This document shows, piece after piece, positions 18,154-27,016 of a stretch of DNA of 64,000 bases (the stretch's first letter is position 1; each line of letters begins with the position of its first letter). The translations under genes were made by a program, and so were the position numbers. This stretch comes from Sneathiella sp. HT1-7. Lineage in GTDB: Bacteria; Pseudomonadota; Alphaproteobacteria; Sneathiellales; Sneathiellaceae. The stretch spans positions 1,016,292-1,080,291 of the forward strand of contig NZ_JAJFZN010000001.1 of NCBI RefSeq assembly GCF_020731145.1, in the 5' to 3' direction. Under the pieces are notes generated by a model. That model was not told the origin of the DNA. It did not search any database and saw only the letters and a program-made list of their open reading frames with translations.

Positions 18154-21100
18154 TGGATCTTAGCCGCCTCGTTAAGATATTTGTCCGTCACAAGAATGCT
18201 GCCAATCTGCTGATGATCATGATGATTGTCATCGGGGTGGCGTCCATCTATCGGCTCAACACGCAGTTTTTTCCGGACTTTGGAACCGAGGTGATCACCA
18301 CCAGCATTATCTGGCCGGGCGCAAGCGCGGAGGATGTCGACGGTAATATCACAACGGCGATTTTGCCGGAGGTTCGCTTTCTCAACGGGGTCAAGCGCGT
18401 TACCTCCTATTCCGTGGAGGGCAGCAGCGCAATTGTTGTGGAGTTTGAGCCCGAAACCGACATGCAGGCGGCCCTTTCCGATGTCGAACAGGGCGTTACG
18501 CAAATCACGACCTTCCCCGATACCATCGAAACGCCCATTATAAAGCGGGCTGTGATCTATGATCCCATAGCTCGCCTTTCGATCTCAGGGCCGTATTCAG
18601 AGGCGGCCCTCAAGCAGATTGGCAAGACAATGCGCGACGACCTGCTGGATCTCGGAATTGACAAGATTACTCTTTTCGGCGCACGGGATGAGGAAATCTG
18701 GGTTGATGTCGACAAGAGGGATTTGCGGCGGCTTAATCTCAGCCTTACCGATATTGCTGCGATCATTCGCGATAATTCCCAAGACGTGCCGCTTGGGACT
18801 GTTTCCGGCAGTTTTGAACGTCAATTGCGATCACTCGAACAGAAGACCAATGCGAAGTCTCTTGGAGAGTTAGAGATTAAGTCATTCGACGATGGGCAGA
18901 AAATTTACTTGCGCGATATAGCCAATGTTCGCGACCAGTTTGTCGAAAAAGGATCAACAGGATTGCACCATGGCCGCGCAGCGGTGGAAATCAGTATTCA
19001 GCGGGCCCAGTCGACGGATGCCTTGAAAGCGGCAAAGATAGTTTCTGATTATTTTGAGCAGGAAAAGGGGCGCTGGCCAGCTGAACTTGAGATCAAGCAG
19101 TATGATGTGCAGGCAGGCCTGATTGAAGATCGTATCCGGCTCTTGTTGTACAACGGGGCGAGTGGACTGGCTCTTGTCCTGATTATCTTGTTTATCTTCC
19201 TCAATGTTCGTGTCGCCTTTTGGGTGGCGGCTGGTATCCCGGTTGCGATTTTTGCGACTGCGGGTGTTATGCTTTTGACAGGGCAGTCGATAAACATGAT
19301 CAGCCTGTTCGCGATTATCATGTCCCTTGGTATCATTGTTGATGATGCGATTGTTGTCGGCGAACACGCTTCATACCTGCGTTCGACCGGAATGTCTGCG
19401 GCTGAGGCTGCGGAGCGAGGGGCGCTTAGGATGTTGGCACCGGTTTTTGCCTCAAGCCTGACAACGATTGCCGCTTTTTTACCGATTTTCCTGATTGGGG
19501 ATATCATTGGACAAATCATTCGTGCCATCCCGTCAGTCGTCGTAGCGGTATTGATCGCTAGCCTGATCGAATGCTTCTTAATATTGCCGGGACATATGCG
19601 GCATGCGCTCCGGTTTCAGGGAAATGGTGCCAGTCGGCTACGCCAGAGTTTCGATGAAAAATTTCGCTATTTCCAAACTCATCTGTTCAAGCGCCTGGTG
19701 GAACTCGCCGTGAGCTGGCGGTATGCGACGCTTGCCGCTGTCGTTGCCATGTTGATCATTTCTTTCGGCTTCTTTTTGGGGGGACGGATCGGATTTAATT
19801 TTTTCCCCTCTCCCGAAGCAAATGTGATTAATGCCAATGTAGTTTTTGCACCCGGCAGTGCGCGCGGTGATACGGAAACCATGGTCAAAGAGCTGGAGCG
19901 TGCACTCTATAAGGCCGAGAACGATCTGACGGATGGGGAGGGCGGCCTTATTATCATGGCGCTGGGTAAGATCGGCATTAGTACCGGTGATCAGTTCAGC
20001 TCTGTTTCTGGTGATAATCGCGGCGGCATGATGGTGGAGCTCATTTCCGCCGATCTTCGGAATGTTAGGACGGCGGATTTTGTCAAGGCATGGCGGAAAG
20101 AGATCATGGAAATGCCGGGCCTTCAACGGATTGCATTGACTGAGAGGATCGGCGGTCCGCCGGGCCGGGAACTGGATATCCGGTTAAAGGGGGACGATGT
20201 AAATACGTTGAAGGTTGCGGCAGAGGAGGTAAAAGCTCTTCTTAAGAAATTCCGGGGTGTTTCGGATATCGAGGATGATTTGCCGCATGGCAAGCAGGAG
20301 ATAATTCTTGAGCTGACGCCGCGTGGCAGGGCACTAGGCTTCACGACAGAGACTATCGCGTCTCAGGTACGTGCCGGATTTGAAGGCGTCATCGCTCGAA
20401 AATTTGCCCGCGGGGATGAGGAAGTGACAATTAGGGTGCAGCTCCCGCGGGATCAGATCGCCATGGAAGCCTTGCGAGACTTTTACCTGAAAAGTGCCTC
20501 TGGGATTGAGGTCCCGCTATCCGCGGTCGTGACCGAACGGAATCAGGTTGGTTTCGCCCGGATCAAGCGCGAGGACGGCGTGCGTGAAGTATCCATTGCA
20601 GCGGAAGTGGATGAAAACTTGACGTCATCGGATCAGGTGCTGTCGGCTCTGCCGGAGGGCGGGCTTGAAGCGATTGCTTCGACATATGGTTTGACCTACC
20701 GTTTTGCTGGCAAATCAGAGGAACAGGCGGATACGATCGCAGATATGCAGTTTGGTGCCACAATCGGCCTCTCTGCGATTTACCTTATTCTGGCCTGGGT
20801 GTTTTCATCCTATTGGCGACCCATTGTTGTGATGTCGATCATTCCTTTTGGCTTGGTCGGGGCAATCTTTGGCCATTACCTACTTGGCTTTAATCTTACC
20901 ATCCTTTCGATGATTGCGTTGTTGGGATTATCGGGGATATTGGTCAATAACTCTATAATTCTGGTTAGTGTGATTGATGAACGCCTTACCAAGGGGCAGG
21001 CATATGCGGAGGCGGTAGTCGACGGCACCTGCGATCGGTTACGGGCGGTCTTGCTCACGTCCCTCACGACAGTTGGCGGATTGACCCCGCTACTTTTTGA

Positions 21101-21278
21101 AACCAGTCTTCAGGCGCAATTCTTGATCCCGATGGCCATTACCTTGGTGTTCGGATTGTTGGCGGCGACGTTTTTGGTTCTTTTTCTGGTGCCAGCCTTG
21201 CTAGTCATTCAGGCAGATTTCGGCCGGGTGACGGGCTGGATAAAGGCGTTCTACTTTCCGAAAGCTCAGGCTGATTAA
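18153..21278 (+). CDS. RND family efflux transporter permease
   Basis: A 1041-residue inner membrane pump of the AcrB/hydrophobe-amphiphile efflux class with the expected 12 membrane segments in two halves and two large periplasmic loops. The proton-relay aspartates appear in GIIVDDAIVVGEH in TM4. It is coupled to the adaptor gene by a TGATG overlap. No outer membrane TolC-type gene is present nearby, so the pump would use a channel encoded elsewhere. Divergence from AcrB is considerable (for example short loop segments around GGPPGREL), so substrates cannot be named. It ends three bases from the convergent trkH gene. Confidence 0.92.
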   Translation: MDLSRLVKIFVRHKNAANLLMIMMIVIGVASIYRLNTQFFPDFGTEVITTSIIWPGASAEDVDGNITTAILPEVRFLNGVKRVTSYSVEGSSAIVVEFEPETDMQAALSDVEQGVTQITTFPDTIETPIIKRAVIYDPIARLSISGPYSEAALKQIGKTMRDDLLDLGIDKITLFGARDEEIWVDVDKRDLRRLNLSLTDIAAIIRDNSQDVPLGTVSGSFERQLRSLEQKTNAKSLGELEIKSFDDGQKIYLRDIANVRDQFVEKGSTGLHHGRAAVEISIQRAQSTDALKAAKIVSDYFEQEKGRWPAELEIKQYDVQAGLIEDRIRLLLYNGASGLALVLIILFIFLNVRVAFWVAAGIPVAIFATAGVMLLTGQSINMISLFAIIMSLGIIVDDAIVVGEHASYLRSTGMSAAEAAERGALRMLAPVFASSLTTIAAFLPIFLIGDIIGQIIRAIPSVVVAVLIASLIECFLILPGHMRHALRFQGNGASRLRQSFDEKFRYFQTHLFKRLVELAVSWRYATLAAVVAMLIISFGFFLGGRIGFNFFPSPEANVINANVVFAPGSARGDTETMVKELERALYKAENDLTDGEGGLIIMALGKIGISTGDQFSSVSGDNRGGMMVELISADLRNVRTADFVKAWRKEIMEMPGLQRIALTERIGGPPGRELDIRLKGDDVNTLKVAAEEVKALLKKFRGVSDIEDDLPHGKQEIILELTPRGRALGFTTETIASQVRAGFEGVIARKFARGDEEVTIRVQLPRDQIAMEALRDFYLKSASGIEVPLSAVVTERNQVGFARIKREDGVREVSIAAEVDENLTSSDQVLSALPEGGLEAIASTYGLTYRFAGKSEEQADTIADMQFGATIGLSAIYLILAWVFSSYWRPIVVMSIIPFGLVGAIFGHYLLGFNLTILSMIALLGLSGILVNNSIILVSVIDERLTKGQAYAEAVVDGTCDRLRAVLLTSLTTVGGLTPLLFETSLQAQFLIPMAITLVFGLLAATFLVLFLVPALLVIQADFGRVTGWIKAFYFPKAQAD

Positions 21279-21281
21279 CGA

Positions 21282-22733
21282 TTAGCGCTGCCAGAAACGG
21301 CGGGAGAAAAGCACGAGTACGGTAAAAAGCTCAAGGCGCCCGAGCAGCATGCCAAGTGACATCAGCCATTTTGCTGGATCAGAGAGCGATTTAAAAGTCC
21401 CGGACGGACCGACAGTCTCCCCAAGGCCCGGGCCCACATTCGTGATGGATGTTGCCGCGCTTGAAATCGCGGTCAGGAAATCCAGACCGGTGAGGCCGAG
21501 CGCGATTGTGAGCAGGGCGAAGATTACAATAAAAAGAAAAACGAAGCTGGTGACCGATCCAATGGTTTCCTCGGCAAGTGGCTGACCATTGTAGCGCGGT
21601 TTATAAATTGCGCTTGGCCGGATCATCTGCATCAATTGACAGCGTGCGGTTTCCACAAGAATTTGAATGCGGAAGATCTTGATGCTGCAAGAGGCTGAGC
21701 CCGCACAACCACCAACAAACATAAAAAAGAAGAAGGCTGTCGTACCAAATCCACCCCAGTTGCTGTAGTCGGCGGTGGCATAGCCTGTGCCGGTAATAAT
21801 GGAGGTTACATTGAAAGTGGCATGTCTCAAGGCGACCCAAAAAGAGATGCCCTCATGCCGTATTTGCCAGATGGTAATGGCTACAATTCCAATCAGGACG
21901 ATCGAGAGAAACCACCTGACCTGACTATCCGTAAGAAAGCTGCCCGGTTTTCCTTTGACGATATGCAGATACATCAGAAAGGGTAGGGCGCCCAAAATCA
22001 TGAAAACGACCATGATACTCTCAACAAGCGGGCTTTCAAAATCACCGGCGGATTGATCAGAGGTAGAAAATCCGCCTGTCGAGATTGTCGTCATTGCATG
22101 AGTAACAGCATCGAATAAGCTCATCCCTGTCATCCAGAGGGCAAATGTGCAAATCAAGCTTAGGACGAGATAGATGTAGCCGATCGCCTTGACGATATCT
22201 GCAACGCGGGGCAGAGCCTTTTCTGATGTCGCCTCGGAGGCTTCCATACGGAAAAGTTGCATGCCGCCAATTCTGAGTAGAGGCATGATCGCAATCGCTG
22301 TCACAATGATGCCAATGCCACCAGTCCATTGAAGTAAAGCTCGCCACATCAGGATGCCGGGTGGCGCTGTATCAAGACCGGTCAGAACTGTTGATCCGGT
22401 GGTTGTCAGGCCGCTCATCGCTTCAAAAAAGGCGTCCGTATAGGAGATGTTCATCTCGCTGAATGCGAAGGGCAGGGCCGCAGTTGCCGGGAGGATAATC
22501 CAGACGGCAGTCGTGAGCAGGAAAGCCTGACGTCGCCCAAGCTCCAGGCCGCTACCGCGATTTGAAAGAAACAGTCCGCCGCCTACGAAAATCGACACTG
22601 TCGCCGAGACGAGAAACACCTGCCAGTCCCTGTTGCCAACGGCAAGATCGACGGCGGCGGGTACAAGCATGGCGAGCCCGATAAAGACAAGGAGAATTCC
22701 GTTGATTGCGAAAATCAGGCGAAAGTTGATCAC
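21282..22733 (-). CDS. trkH: Trk potassium uptake protein, TrkH/TrkG family
   Basis: A 483-residue potassium channel subunit working with the cytoplasmic TrkA. Pore-loop-like segments appear as SGLTTTGSTVLTG, ATTISTGGFSTSD, TGTGYATADYS and SSAATSITNVGPG, which correspond to the four selectivity-filter repeats of the family. The protein starts at a GTG (22733), 13 bases after the folE stop, so it is probably cotranscribed with folE. TrkA is not in the window. Confidence 0.93.
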   Translation of the reverse strand: MINFRLIFAINGILLVFIGLAMLVPAAVDLAVGNRDWQVFLVSATVSIFVGGGLFLSNRGSGLELGRRQAFLLTTAVWIILPATAALPFAFSEMNISYTDAFFEAMSGLTTTGSTVLTGLDTAPPGILMWRALLQWTGGIGIIVTAIAIMPLLRIGGMQLFRMEASEATSEKALPRVADIVKAIGYIYLVLSLICTFALWMTGMSLFDAVTHAMTTISTGGFSTSDQSAGDFESPLVESIMVVFMILGALPFLMYLHIVKGKPGSFLTDSQVRWFLSIVLIGIVAITIWQIRHEGISFWVALRHATFNVTSIITGTGYATADYSNWGGFGTTAFFFFMFVGGCAGSASCSIKIFRIQILVETARCQLMQMIRPSAIYKPRYNGQPLAEETIGSVTSFVFLFIVIFALLTIALGLTGLDFLTAISSAATSITNVGPGLGETVGPSGTFKSLSDPAKWLMSLGMLLGRLELFTVLVLFSRRFWQR

Positions 22734-22746
22734 GGCCCTGCCGCAC

Positions 22747-23337
22747 TCAGCCTTTATCGATGAAAGAGAGTAACTCGCGCCGAGTAATATCTGACCGGCG
22801 GAATATGCCGAGCATCGTGCTTGTTACCATCGTGACGCCGTCCTTATGGACGCCGCGTGTTGTCATGCATTGATGGGCGCTTTCGATGATGACGGCGACG
22901 CCTTTCGGTTGCAGCGTCCTCTCGATTGTCTCAGCAATCTGTCGGGTGAGTTTTTCCTGAATTTGCAATCTTTTGGCATAGGCGTCCACGACCCGCGCGA
23001 GTTTTGATATGCCGACAACCCGATTGCTGGGCATATAGGCGACATGAGCGACCCCGATAATCGGTACCATGTGATGCTCGCAATAGCTTTCGACCCGAAT
23101 ATCTTTCAGGACCACCATCTCGTCATAGCCATTTACCTCTTCAAAGGTGCGGGATAGATACGTGTCGGGATCTTCATTGTAGCCGGCAAAAAACTCAAGA
23201 TATGATCGCGCTACCCGATCCGGCGTTCCGACCAGCCCTTCGCGTTCCGGATCATCCCCTGCCCAGCGGATCAGGGTTCGCACGGCCTCTTCGGCCTGAT
23301 CTTTCGTTGGTTTCTTAGGGTGGCTATGTTTGTTCAT
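22747..23337 (-). CDS. folE: GTP cyclohydrolase I
   Basis: Converts GTP to 7,8-dihydroneopterin triphosphate, the first step of folate (and queuosine-type) synthesis. Length of 196 residues is typical. The zinc and active site are visible: [13 protein letters not shown] with the Cys and paired His, and [11 protein letters not shown] with the second zinc cysteine. It lies between apaG upstream (35 bases) and trkH downstream on the same strand. Confidence 0.96.
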   Translation of the reverse strand: MNKHSHPKKPTKDQAEEAVRTLIRWAGDDPEREGLVGTPDRVARSYLEFFAGYNEDPDTYLSRTFEEVNGYDEMVVLKDIRVESYCEHHMVPIIGVAHVAYMPSNRVVGISKLARVVDAYAKRLQIQEKLTRQIAETIERTLQPKGVAVIIESAHQCMTTRGVHKDGVTMVTSTMLGIFRRSDITRRELLSFIDKG

Positions 23338-23372
23338 ATCTGAATATTTCCTGAGATGGGCAGCGCCGCCAT

Positions 23373-23780
23373 TTAGTGGAGGGACGACATGGCGTCCGGG
23401 CTATCCAGTGAGAACGCCGGAATGTCGACTGCGAACAAATTTCCTTCTTCCGATTCCATATCATAGGAGCCAACCATGATGCCCGACGGCGTCGAAAGCG
23501 GCGTTCCGCTGGTATATTCATAAATATCGCCTGGCGCAAGGATCGGTTGTTCTCCGACGACACCTTCGCCGTCCACTGTTTCCGTATGGCCCTCAGCATT
23601 TGTAATGCGCCAATGACGGTTACGAAGGGTTACTGTCCGCCTTCCCTGATTCTCTATCTTGACCTGATAGGCCCAGACATAAAGCCCATCCTCCGGGCGG
23701 GAGCGGTCGCTCAGGTAGATGGGTGTCACTGAAACCTGAACATTTTCCGTGATTTTGCTATAAGCACCCGCGTCCGTCAT
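23373..23780 (-). CDS. apaG: ApaG/Co2+-Mg2+ efflux-associated protein
   Basis: A 135-residue all-beta protein of the ApaG family (fibronectin-III-like fold). Characteristic segments are [57 protein letters not shown] split over residues 70-110, all as in family members. The molecular function is uncertain; in enterobacteria it is linked to cobalt resistance and magnesium efflux. It stands upstream of folE. Confidence 0.92.
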   Translation of the reverse strand: MTDAGAYSKITENVQVSVTPIYLSDRSRPEDGLYVWAYQVKIENQGRRTVTLRNRHWRITNAEGHTETVDGEGVVGEQPILAPGDIYEYTSGTPLSTPSGIMVGSYDMESEEGNLFAVDIPAFSLDSPDAMSSLH

Positions 23781-23913
23781 ATCGTTTCCTGCCCGCCTTC
23801 ATTCCGATTGGCTCAATTCCCTTGAATATTGCCCTATGGGCCCGTTTTGTCCAGTAAATCGGTAAAAGAACGGTGTCGGCGCGGCGGAAATATCAGTCCC
23901 GCCGCCCCATACC

Positions 23914-25131
23914 TCAATCTGTTTGGTGGCTTAGCGCGTAGCCAAGATCTTCTATCAGGTCATCCACATCTTCAAGGCCGACTGATAGGCGAACCATGCT
24001 TTCGGTGATGCCGAGCTCTTTCTTAATGGCGTCATCAACGCTGGAATGGGTCGTCGTCGTCGGATGGGTAATCAGTGATTTCGCATCGCCGAGGTTATTA
24101 CTGATATCGATCAGTGACAGCCGGTTGAGAGCGGAGAAAGCCTCTTCCTGCCCGCCCTCGACTTCAAAGGTGACAAGTGTACCGCCGCGGGCCATTTGTT
24201 GTTTGGCAAGGGCATGTTGCGGATGCGTTTCGCTGCCTGGAAAAATGACGCGGCTTATCGCCGGATGATCTTCAAGAAAGGCGGCAACTTTCTCTGCATT
24301 GTTGCACTGCTTATCGACGCGCAGTTCAAGTGTTTCAAGACCTTTCAGCAAGTTCCAGGCGTTGAATGGGCTGAGGGCCGGTCCGGTATGCTTGAGATAG
24401 GGGGCGAGAGTATCCTCGACAAACTCTTCCGATCCCAAAACGATTCCGCCAAGGCAGCGCCCCTGTCCATCGATGTGTTTAGTGGCCGAATAAACCACGA
24501 TATCGGCACCGAGACTGAGAGGATGCTGCAAGACAGGTGTTGCAAAGACATTATCGACTATTACCTTCGCGCCGACCTTATGGGCCAGATCGGAAATAGC
24601 CGCGATATCCATGATCTCAAGCGCCGGGTTGGACGGCGTTTCAAAGAAAACACAGGCCGTCTTCTCATTGATTGCGCTTTTCCATTGATCGATGTCGGTG
24701 CCATCAATCAAGGTGACATTCACACCGAACCTCGGCAGGACGGTTTCGATAATATAGAGGCAAGAACCAAATAGCGCCTTGGGTGCCACCACATGATCGC
24801 CCGCTTTAAGCAAGGACATCAGCGCGCCATTCACGGCTGCCATGCCGCTCGCGGTCGCGCGTGCTGCCTCCGCTCCGTCTTCCAGAAGGATCATCCGGTC
24901 TTCGAACATGGAAAGGGTCGGGTTGGCGTAGCGGGAATATATAAATCCCTCATTTTCGCCCTTGAAGCGACCCGCCGCCTGTTCCGCGCTGTCATAGACA
25001 AAGCCCGAATTCATAAAGATGGCTTCTGATGTTTCGTTAAATTGGGAGCGTTTGGTGCCGCCGCGCACCAGTTTTGTGGCGGTTCGGTAGCTTTTGGCGC
25101 GGGCTTGCGCTGTCTCTTTTTCGTTCGTCAT
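23914..25131 (-). CDS. metZ: O-succinylhomoserine sulfhydrylase
   Basis: A PLP enzyme of the Cys/Met metabolism family, 405 residues, forming homocysteine from O-succinylhomoserine and sulfide. The PLP lysine lies in VYSATKHIDGQGRCLGG, with YSRYANPT and ATASGMAAV also conserved. The ATG at 25131 is preceded by GAGGAT; an upstream in-frame start at 25164 would lie inside the terminator hairpin of the leader and is rejected. The leader holds a SAM-II riboswitch, which independently supports a methionine-pathway role. Cystathionine gamma-synthase-like relatives are hard to exclude by sequence alone. Confidence 0.92.
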   Translation of the reverse strand: MTNEKETAQARAKSYRTATKLVRGGTKRSQFNETSEAIFMNSGFVYDSAEQAAGRFKGENEGFIYSRYANPTLSMFEDRMILLEDGAEAARATASGMAAVNGALMSLLKAGDHVVAPKALFGSCLYIIETVLPRFGVNVTLIDGTDIDQWKSAINEKTACVFFETPSNPALEIMDIAAISDLAHKVGAKVIVDNVFATPVLQHPLSLGADIVVYSATKHIDGQGRCLGGIVLGSEEFVEDTLAPYLKHTGPALSPFNAWNLLKGLETLELRVDKQCNNAEKVAAFLEDHPAISRVIFPGSETHPQHALAKQQMARGGTLVTFEVEGGQEEAFSALNRLSLIDISNNLGDAKSLITHPTTTTHSSVDDAIKKELGITESMVRLSVGLEDVDDLIEDLGYALSHQTD

Positions 25132-25147
25132 GTTATCCTCGAGGCAT

Positions 25148-25174
25148 AAAAAAACCCCGACCATCGATCAGGGT
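25148..25174 (-). terminator. Regulated terminator in the metZ leader
   Basis: On the minus strand, ACCCTGATC (25174-25166) pairs with GGTCGGGGT (25162-25154) around a three-base loop, with some G-U pairs, followed by a run of seven T. It lies between the SAM-II aptamer and the metZ start. The left arm can pair instead with an upstream copy of GGTCGGGG (25191-25184). Confidence 0.75.
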
Positions 25175-25183
25175 TCCTACGAG

Positions 25184-25243
25184 CCCCGACCTTTTAGCGT
25201 TTCTTTTACGTGGCCGCAAGCCGGTCGGCACAAATCACCACAT
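25184..25243 (-). ncRNA. SAM-II riboswitch controlling metZ
   Basis: Read on the minus strand, the leader contains GTGG (25241-25238), GATTTG, then CCGGCTTGC, GCCAC (stem partner CCAC, 25213-25210), a TAAAAGAAA linker and CGCTAAAAGG (ending at 25190). This order and these short conserved blocks match the SAM-II (metA motif) aptamer, an H-type pseudoknot found in alphaproteobacteria ahead of metA, metX and metZ-type genes. High S-adenosylmethionine should stabilise it. Its 3' end runs into the first of two GGTCGGGG copies, which suggests control of transcription termination. Confidence 0.85.
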
Positions 25244-25250
25244 CGAAATG

Positions 25251-25277
25251 ATTATCGCCATGGTTATGGGCTGTCAA
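25251..25277 (-). promoter_or_regulatory. metZ promoter
   Basis: On the minus strand TTGACA (25277-25272) and GATAAT (25256-25251) are 15 bases apart, which places transcription start near 25244, exactly at the 5' edge of the SAM-II aptamer. The spacer is a little short. Confidence 0.55.
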
Positions 25278-25286
25278 GAATTTCTG

Positions 25287-25315
25287 TTGCGGTGAATAGA
25301 GACTTTCTGTACTTA
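25287..25315 (+). promoter_or_regulatory. tRNA-Gly promoter
   Basis: TTGCGG (25287-25292), 17 bases, TACTTA (25310-25315), about 12 bases before the mature tRNA 5' end. Confidence 0.5.
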
Positions 25316-25326
25316 ATTGTTGGAAT

Positions 25327-25400
25327 GCGGGCGTAGCTCAATGGCAGAGCAGAAGCTTCCCAAGCTTACGACGAGGGTTCGATTCCCTTCGCCCGCTCCA
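25327..25400 (+). tRNA. tRNA-Gly (CCC)
   Basis: The 74-base gene folds as a cloverleaf: acceptor GCGGGCG pairs with CGCCCGC, D-arm GCTC/GAGC, anticodon loop TTCCCAA with anticodon CCC, T-arm AGGG/CCCT around TTCGATT, and an encoded CCA end. The sequence closely follows bacterial tRNA-Gly(CCC). The outer pair of the anticodon stem (G27-A43) is mismatched. Confidence 0.95.
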
Positions 25401-25410
25401 TTTTTTTCTG

Positions 25411-26799
25411 CTACTTCCCTACCATATCTTCGGGGCGGACCCAGTCATTGAATTGCTCCTCTGTGAGGAGGTTCAGCTTGAGGGCGGCTTCTTTCAGGCT
25501 GCTGTTGTCCGCATAGGCTTTTTTGGCTATTTTGGCGGCGTTGTCATAGCCGATATGCGGGTTGAGCGCGGTCACCAGCATCAGTGATTGTGCCATCAAC
25601 TCGTCAATCCGGGCTTTGTTCGCCTCGATCCCGGTAACGCAATTATCCGTAAAGCTGCGGAGCGCGTCGCCGAGGAGCCGGATCGATTGCAGGACATTAT
25701 AGATGATCACCGGCTTAAACGCGTTCAACTCGAAATGACCGTTGGAACCGGCGACGGTGACCGTTACATGATTGCCCATGACCTGCGCCGAGACCTGCGT
25801 CACCGCCTCGCATTGGGTTGGGTTAACTTTCCCGGGCATGATCGAGGAGCCGGGTTCGTTTGCGGGGAGAATCAGCTCACCAAGGCCGCTTCGCGGTCCA
25901 CTCGCCAGGAAGCGTATATCATTGGCGATTTTCATGGCGCTCGTCGCGATCACATTCAGAACACCGGAAAGCTCGACCAGTGCATCATGGGCGGCAATCG
26001 CCTCGAACTTATTCTTCGCGCTGGTAAAGGGAAGACCGGTCAAGTCGGAAAGGTTTGAGACGAACATTTCCGCAAAACCCGGCGCGGCGTTGAGTCCCGT
26101 GCCGACGGCGGTGCCGCCCTGCGCGAGTTCCATCACACGGGGGAGCGCATCCTTCAGGCGTGCCATGCTGAGTTCTATCTGACGGGCATATGCCGAAAAC
26201 TCCTGACCGAGTGTGATGGGCACGGCATCCTGCGTATGCGTTCGGCCGATCTTGATAATATCAGCGAAATCGTCACTTTTTTTCTGTAGAGCCTGATGAA
26301 TATGCGCGAGCGACGGGAGCAGGTGATGTGAGACTTGCTCTGCCGCAGCGATGGACATGGCGGTAGGAAAGCTGTCGTTGGAGCTTTGGCCTAAATTAAC
26401 GTGATCATTGGGATGGACCGGGCTTTTTTGTCCGAGCGGGGCACCCAGAATTTCATTGGCGCGGTTCGCGATCACCTCATTGGCGTTCATATTGCTTTGC
26501 GTACCCGAACCTGTCTGCCAGATAACCAGCGGGAAGTGCTCGATGAGCTTACCGTCGATTACTTCGTCAGCCGCCATGATGATGGCATCGGCGAGCTTGC
26601 TATCGAGCTTTCCCAGCATCTGGTTGCTGAGGGCCGCCGTTTTTTTCTGTAGACCAAGCGCACGAATGAGCGGCGCGGGTAGACGTTCCGTACCGATTTT
26701 GAAGTTCTCATGCGATCGTTCTGTTTGCGCGCCCCAATAGCGATCCGCGGGAACAGAAACTTCTCCCATCGTATCCGTTTCAACTCTAGTTGCAGACAT
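25411..26799 (-). CDS. fumC: Class II fumarate hydratase
   Basis: Reversibly hydrates fumarate to malate in the citric acid cycle; iron-independent class II enzyme of 462 residues. The superfamily signature [13 protein letters not shown] with the flexible catalytic loop is near residue 315, and the substrate-site [20 protein letters not shown] and [15 protein letters not shown] segments are present. AAGGAG precedes the ATG. The fumarase role also fits the ethylmalonyl-CoA pathway, whose products enter the cycle as malate and succinate. Confidence 0.95.
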   Translation of the reverse strand: MSATRVETDTMGEVSVPADRYWGAQTERSHENFKIGTERLPAPLIRALGLQKKTAALSNQMLGKLDSKLADAIIMAADEVIDGKLIEHFPLVIWQTGSGTQSNMNANEVIANRANEILGAPLGQKSPVHPNDHVNLGQSSNDSFPTAMSIAAAEQVSHHLLPSLAHIHQALQKKSDDFADIIKIGRTHTQDAVPITLGQEFSAYARQIELSMARLKDALPRVMELAQGGTAVGTGLNAAPGFAEMFVSNLSDLTGLPFTSAKNKFEAIAAHDALVELSGVLNVIATSAMKIANDIRFLASGPRSGLGELILPANEPGSSIMPGKVNPTQCEAVTQVSAQVMGNHVTVTVAGSNGHFELNAFKPVIIYNVLQSIRLLGDALRSFTDNCVTGIEANKARIDELMAQSLMLVTALNPHIGYDNAAKIAKKAYADNSSLKEAALKLNLLTEEQFNDWVRPEDMVGK

Positions 26800-26842
26800 G
26801 TCAGATCTCCTTTGAAGTATCAGCTTGTCTCAGTATCTGGTG

Positions 26843-27016
26843 TCACGCCGTCGCATATACAAACAGCGCTTGCAGACAAAGATAAATCGCGATGGCGATC
26901 AGGAACAGATTGAGGGTGCGGTCGGCGGCCTTTCCCATTTCCTTCAGCTTTCGGGCGAAGAAAATTCGTGTAATAAACAGGACAACAAAAAGAACCGAGA
27001 GAATTTTCAGGATCAT
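26843..27016 (-). CDS. Small two-segment membrane protein coupled to the GGDEF gene
   Basis: A 57-residue open frame, too short for usual length cut-offs. It starts at the ATG at 27016, which overlaps the TGA of the upstream diguanylate cyclase gene in an ATGA, and ends at 26843. It begins MILKILSVLFVVLFITRIFF, has a basic loop ARKLKEMGKAADRT, and a second hydrophobic segment LNLFLIAIAIYLCLQALFVY, so two membrane helices with a cytoplasmic basic hairpin or loop are predicted. I do not recognise a family. The stop-start overlap and clean helix pattern argue for a real gene, possibly acting with the cyclase. Confidence 0.6.
   Translation of the reverse strand: MILKILSVLFVVLFITRIFFARKLKEMGKAADRTLNLFLIAIAIYLCLQALFVYATA

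Noticed and set aside
23881..23906. GC-rich inverted repeat downstream of metZ (GCGGCGG / CCGCCGC)
   Set aside because: Strong stem but no T-run on the metZ strand, so I do not call it an intrinsic terminator.
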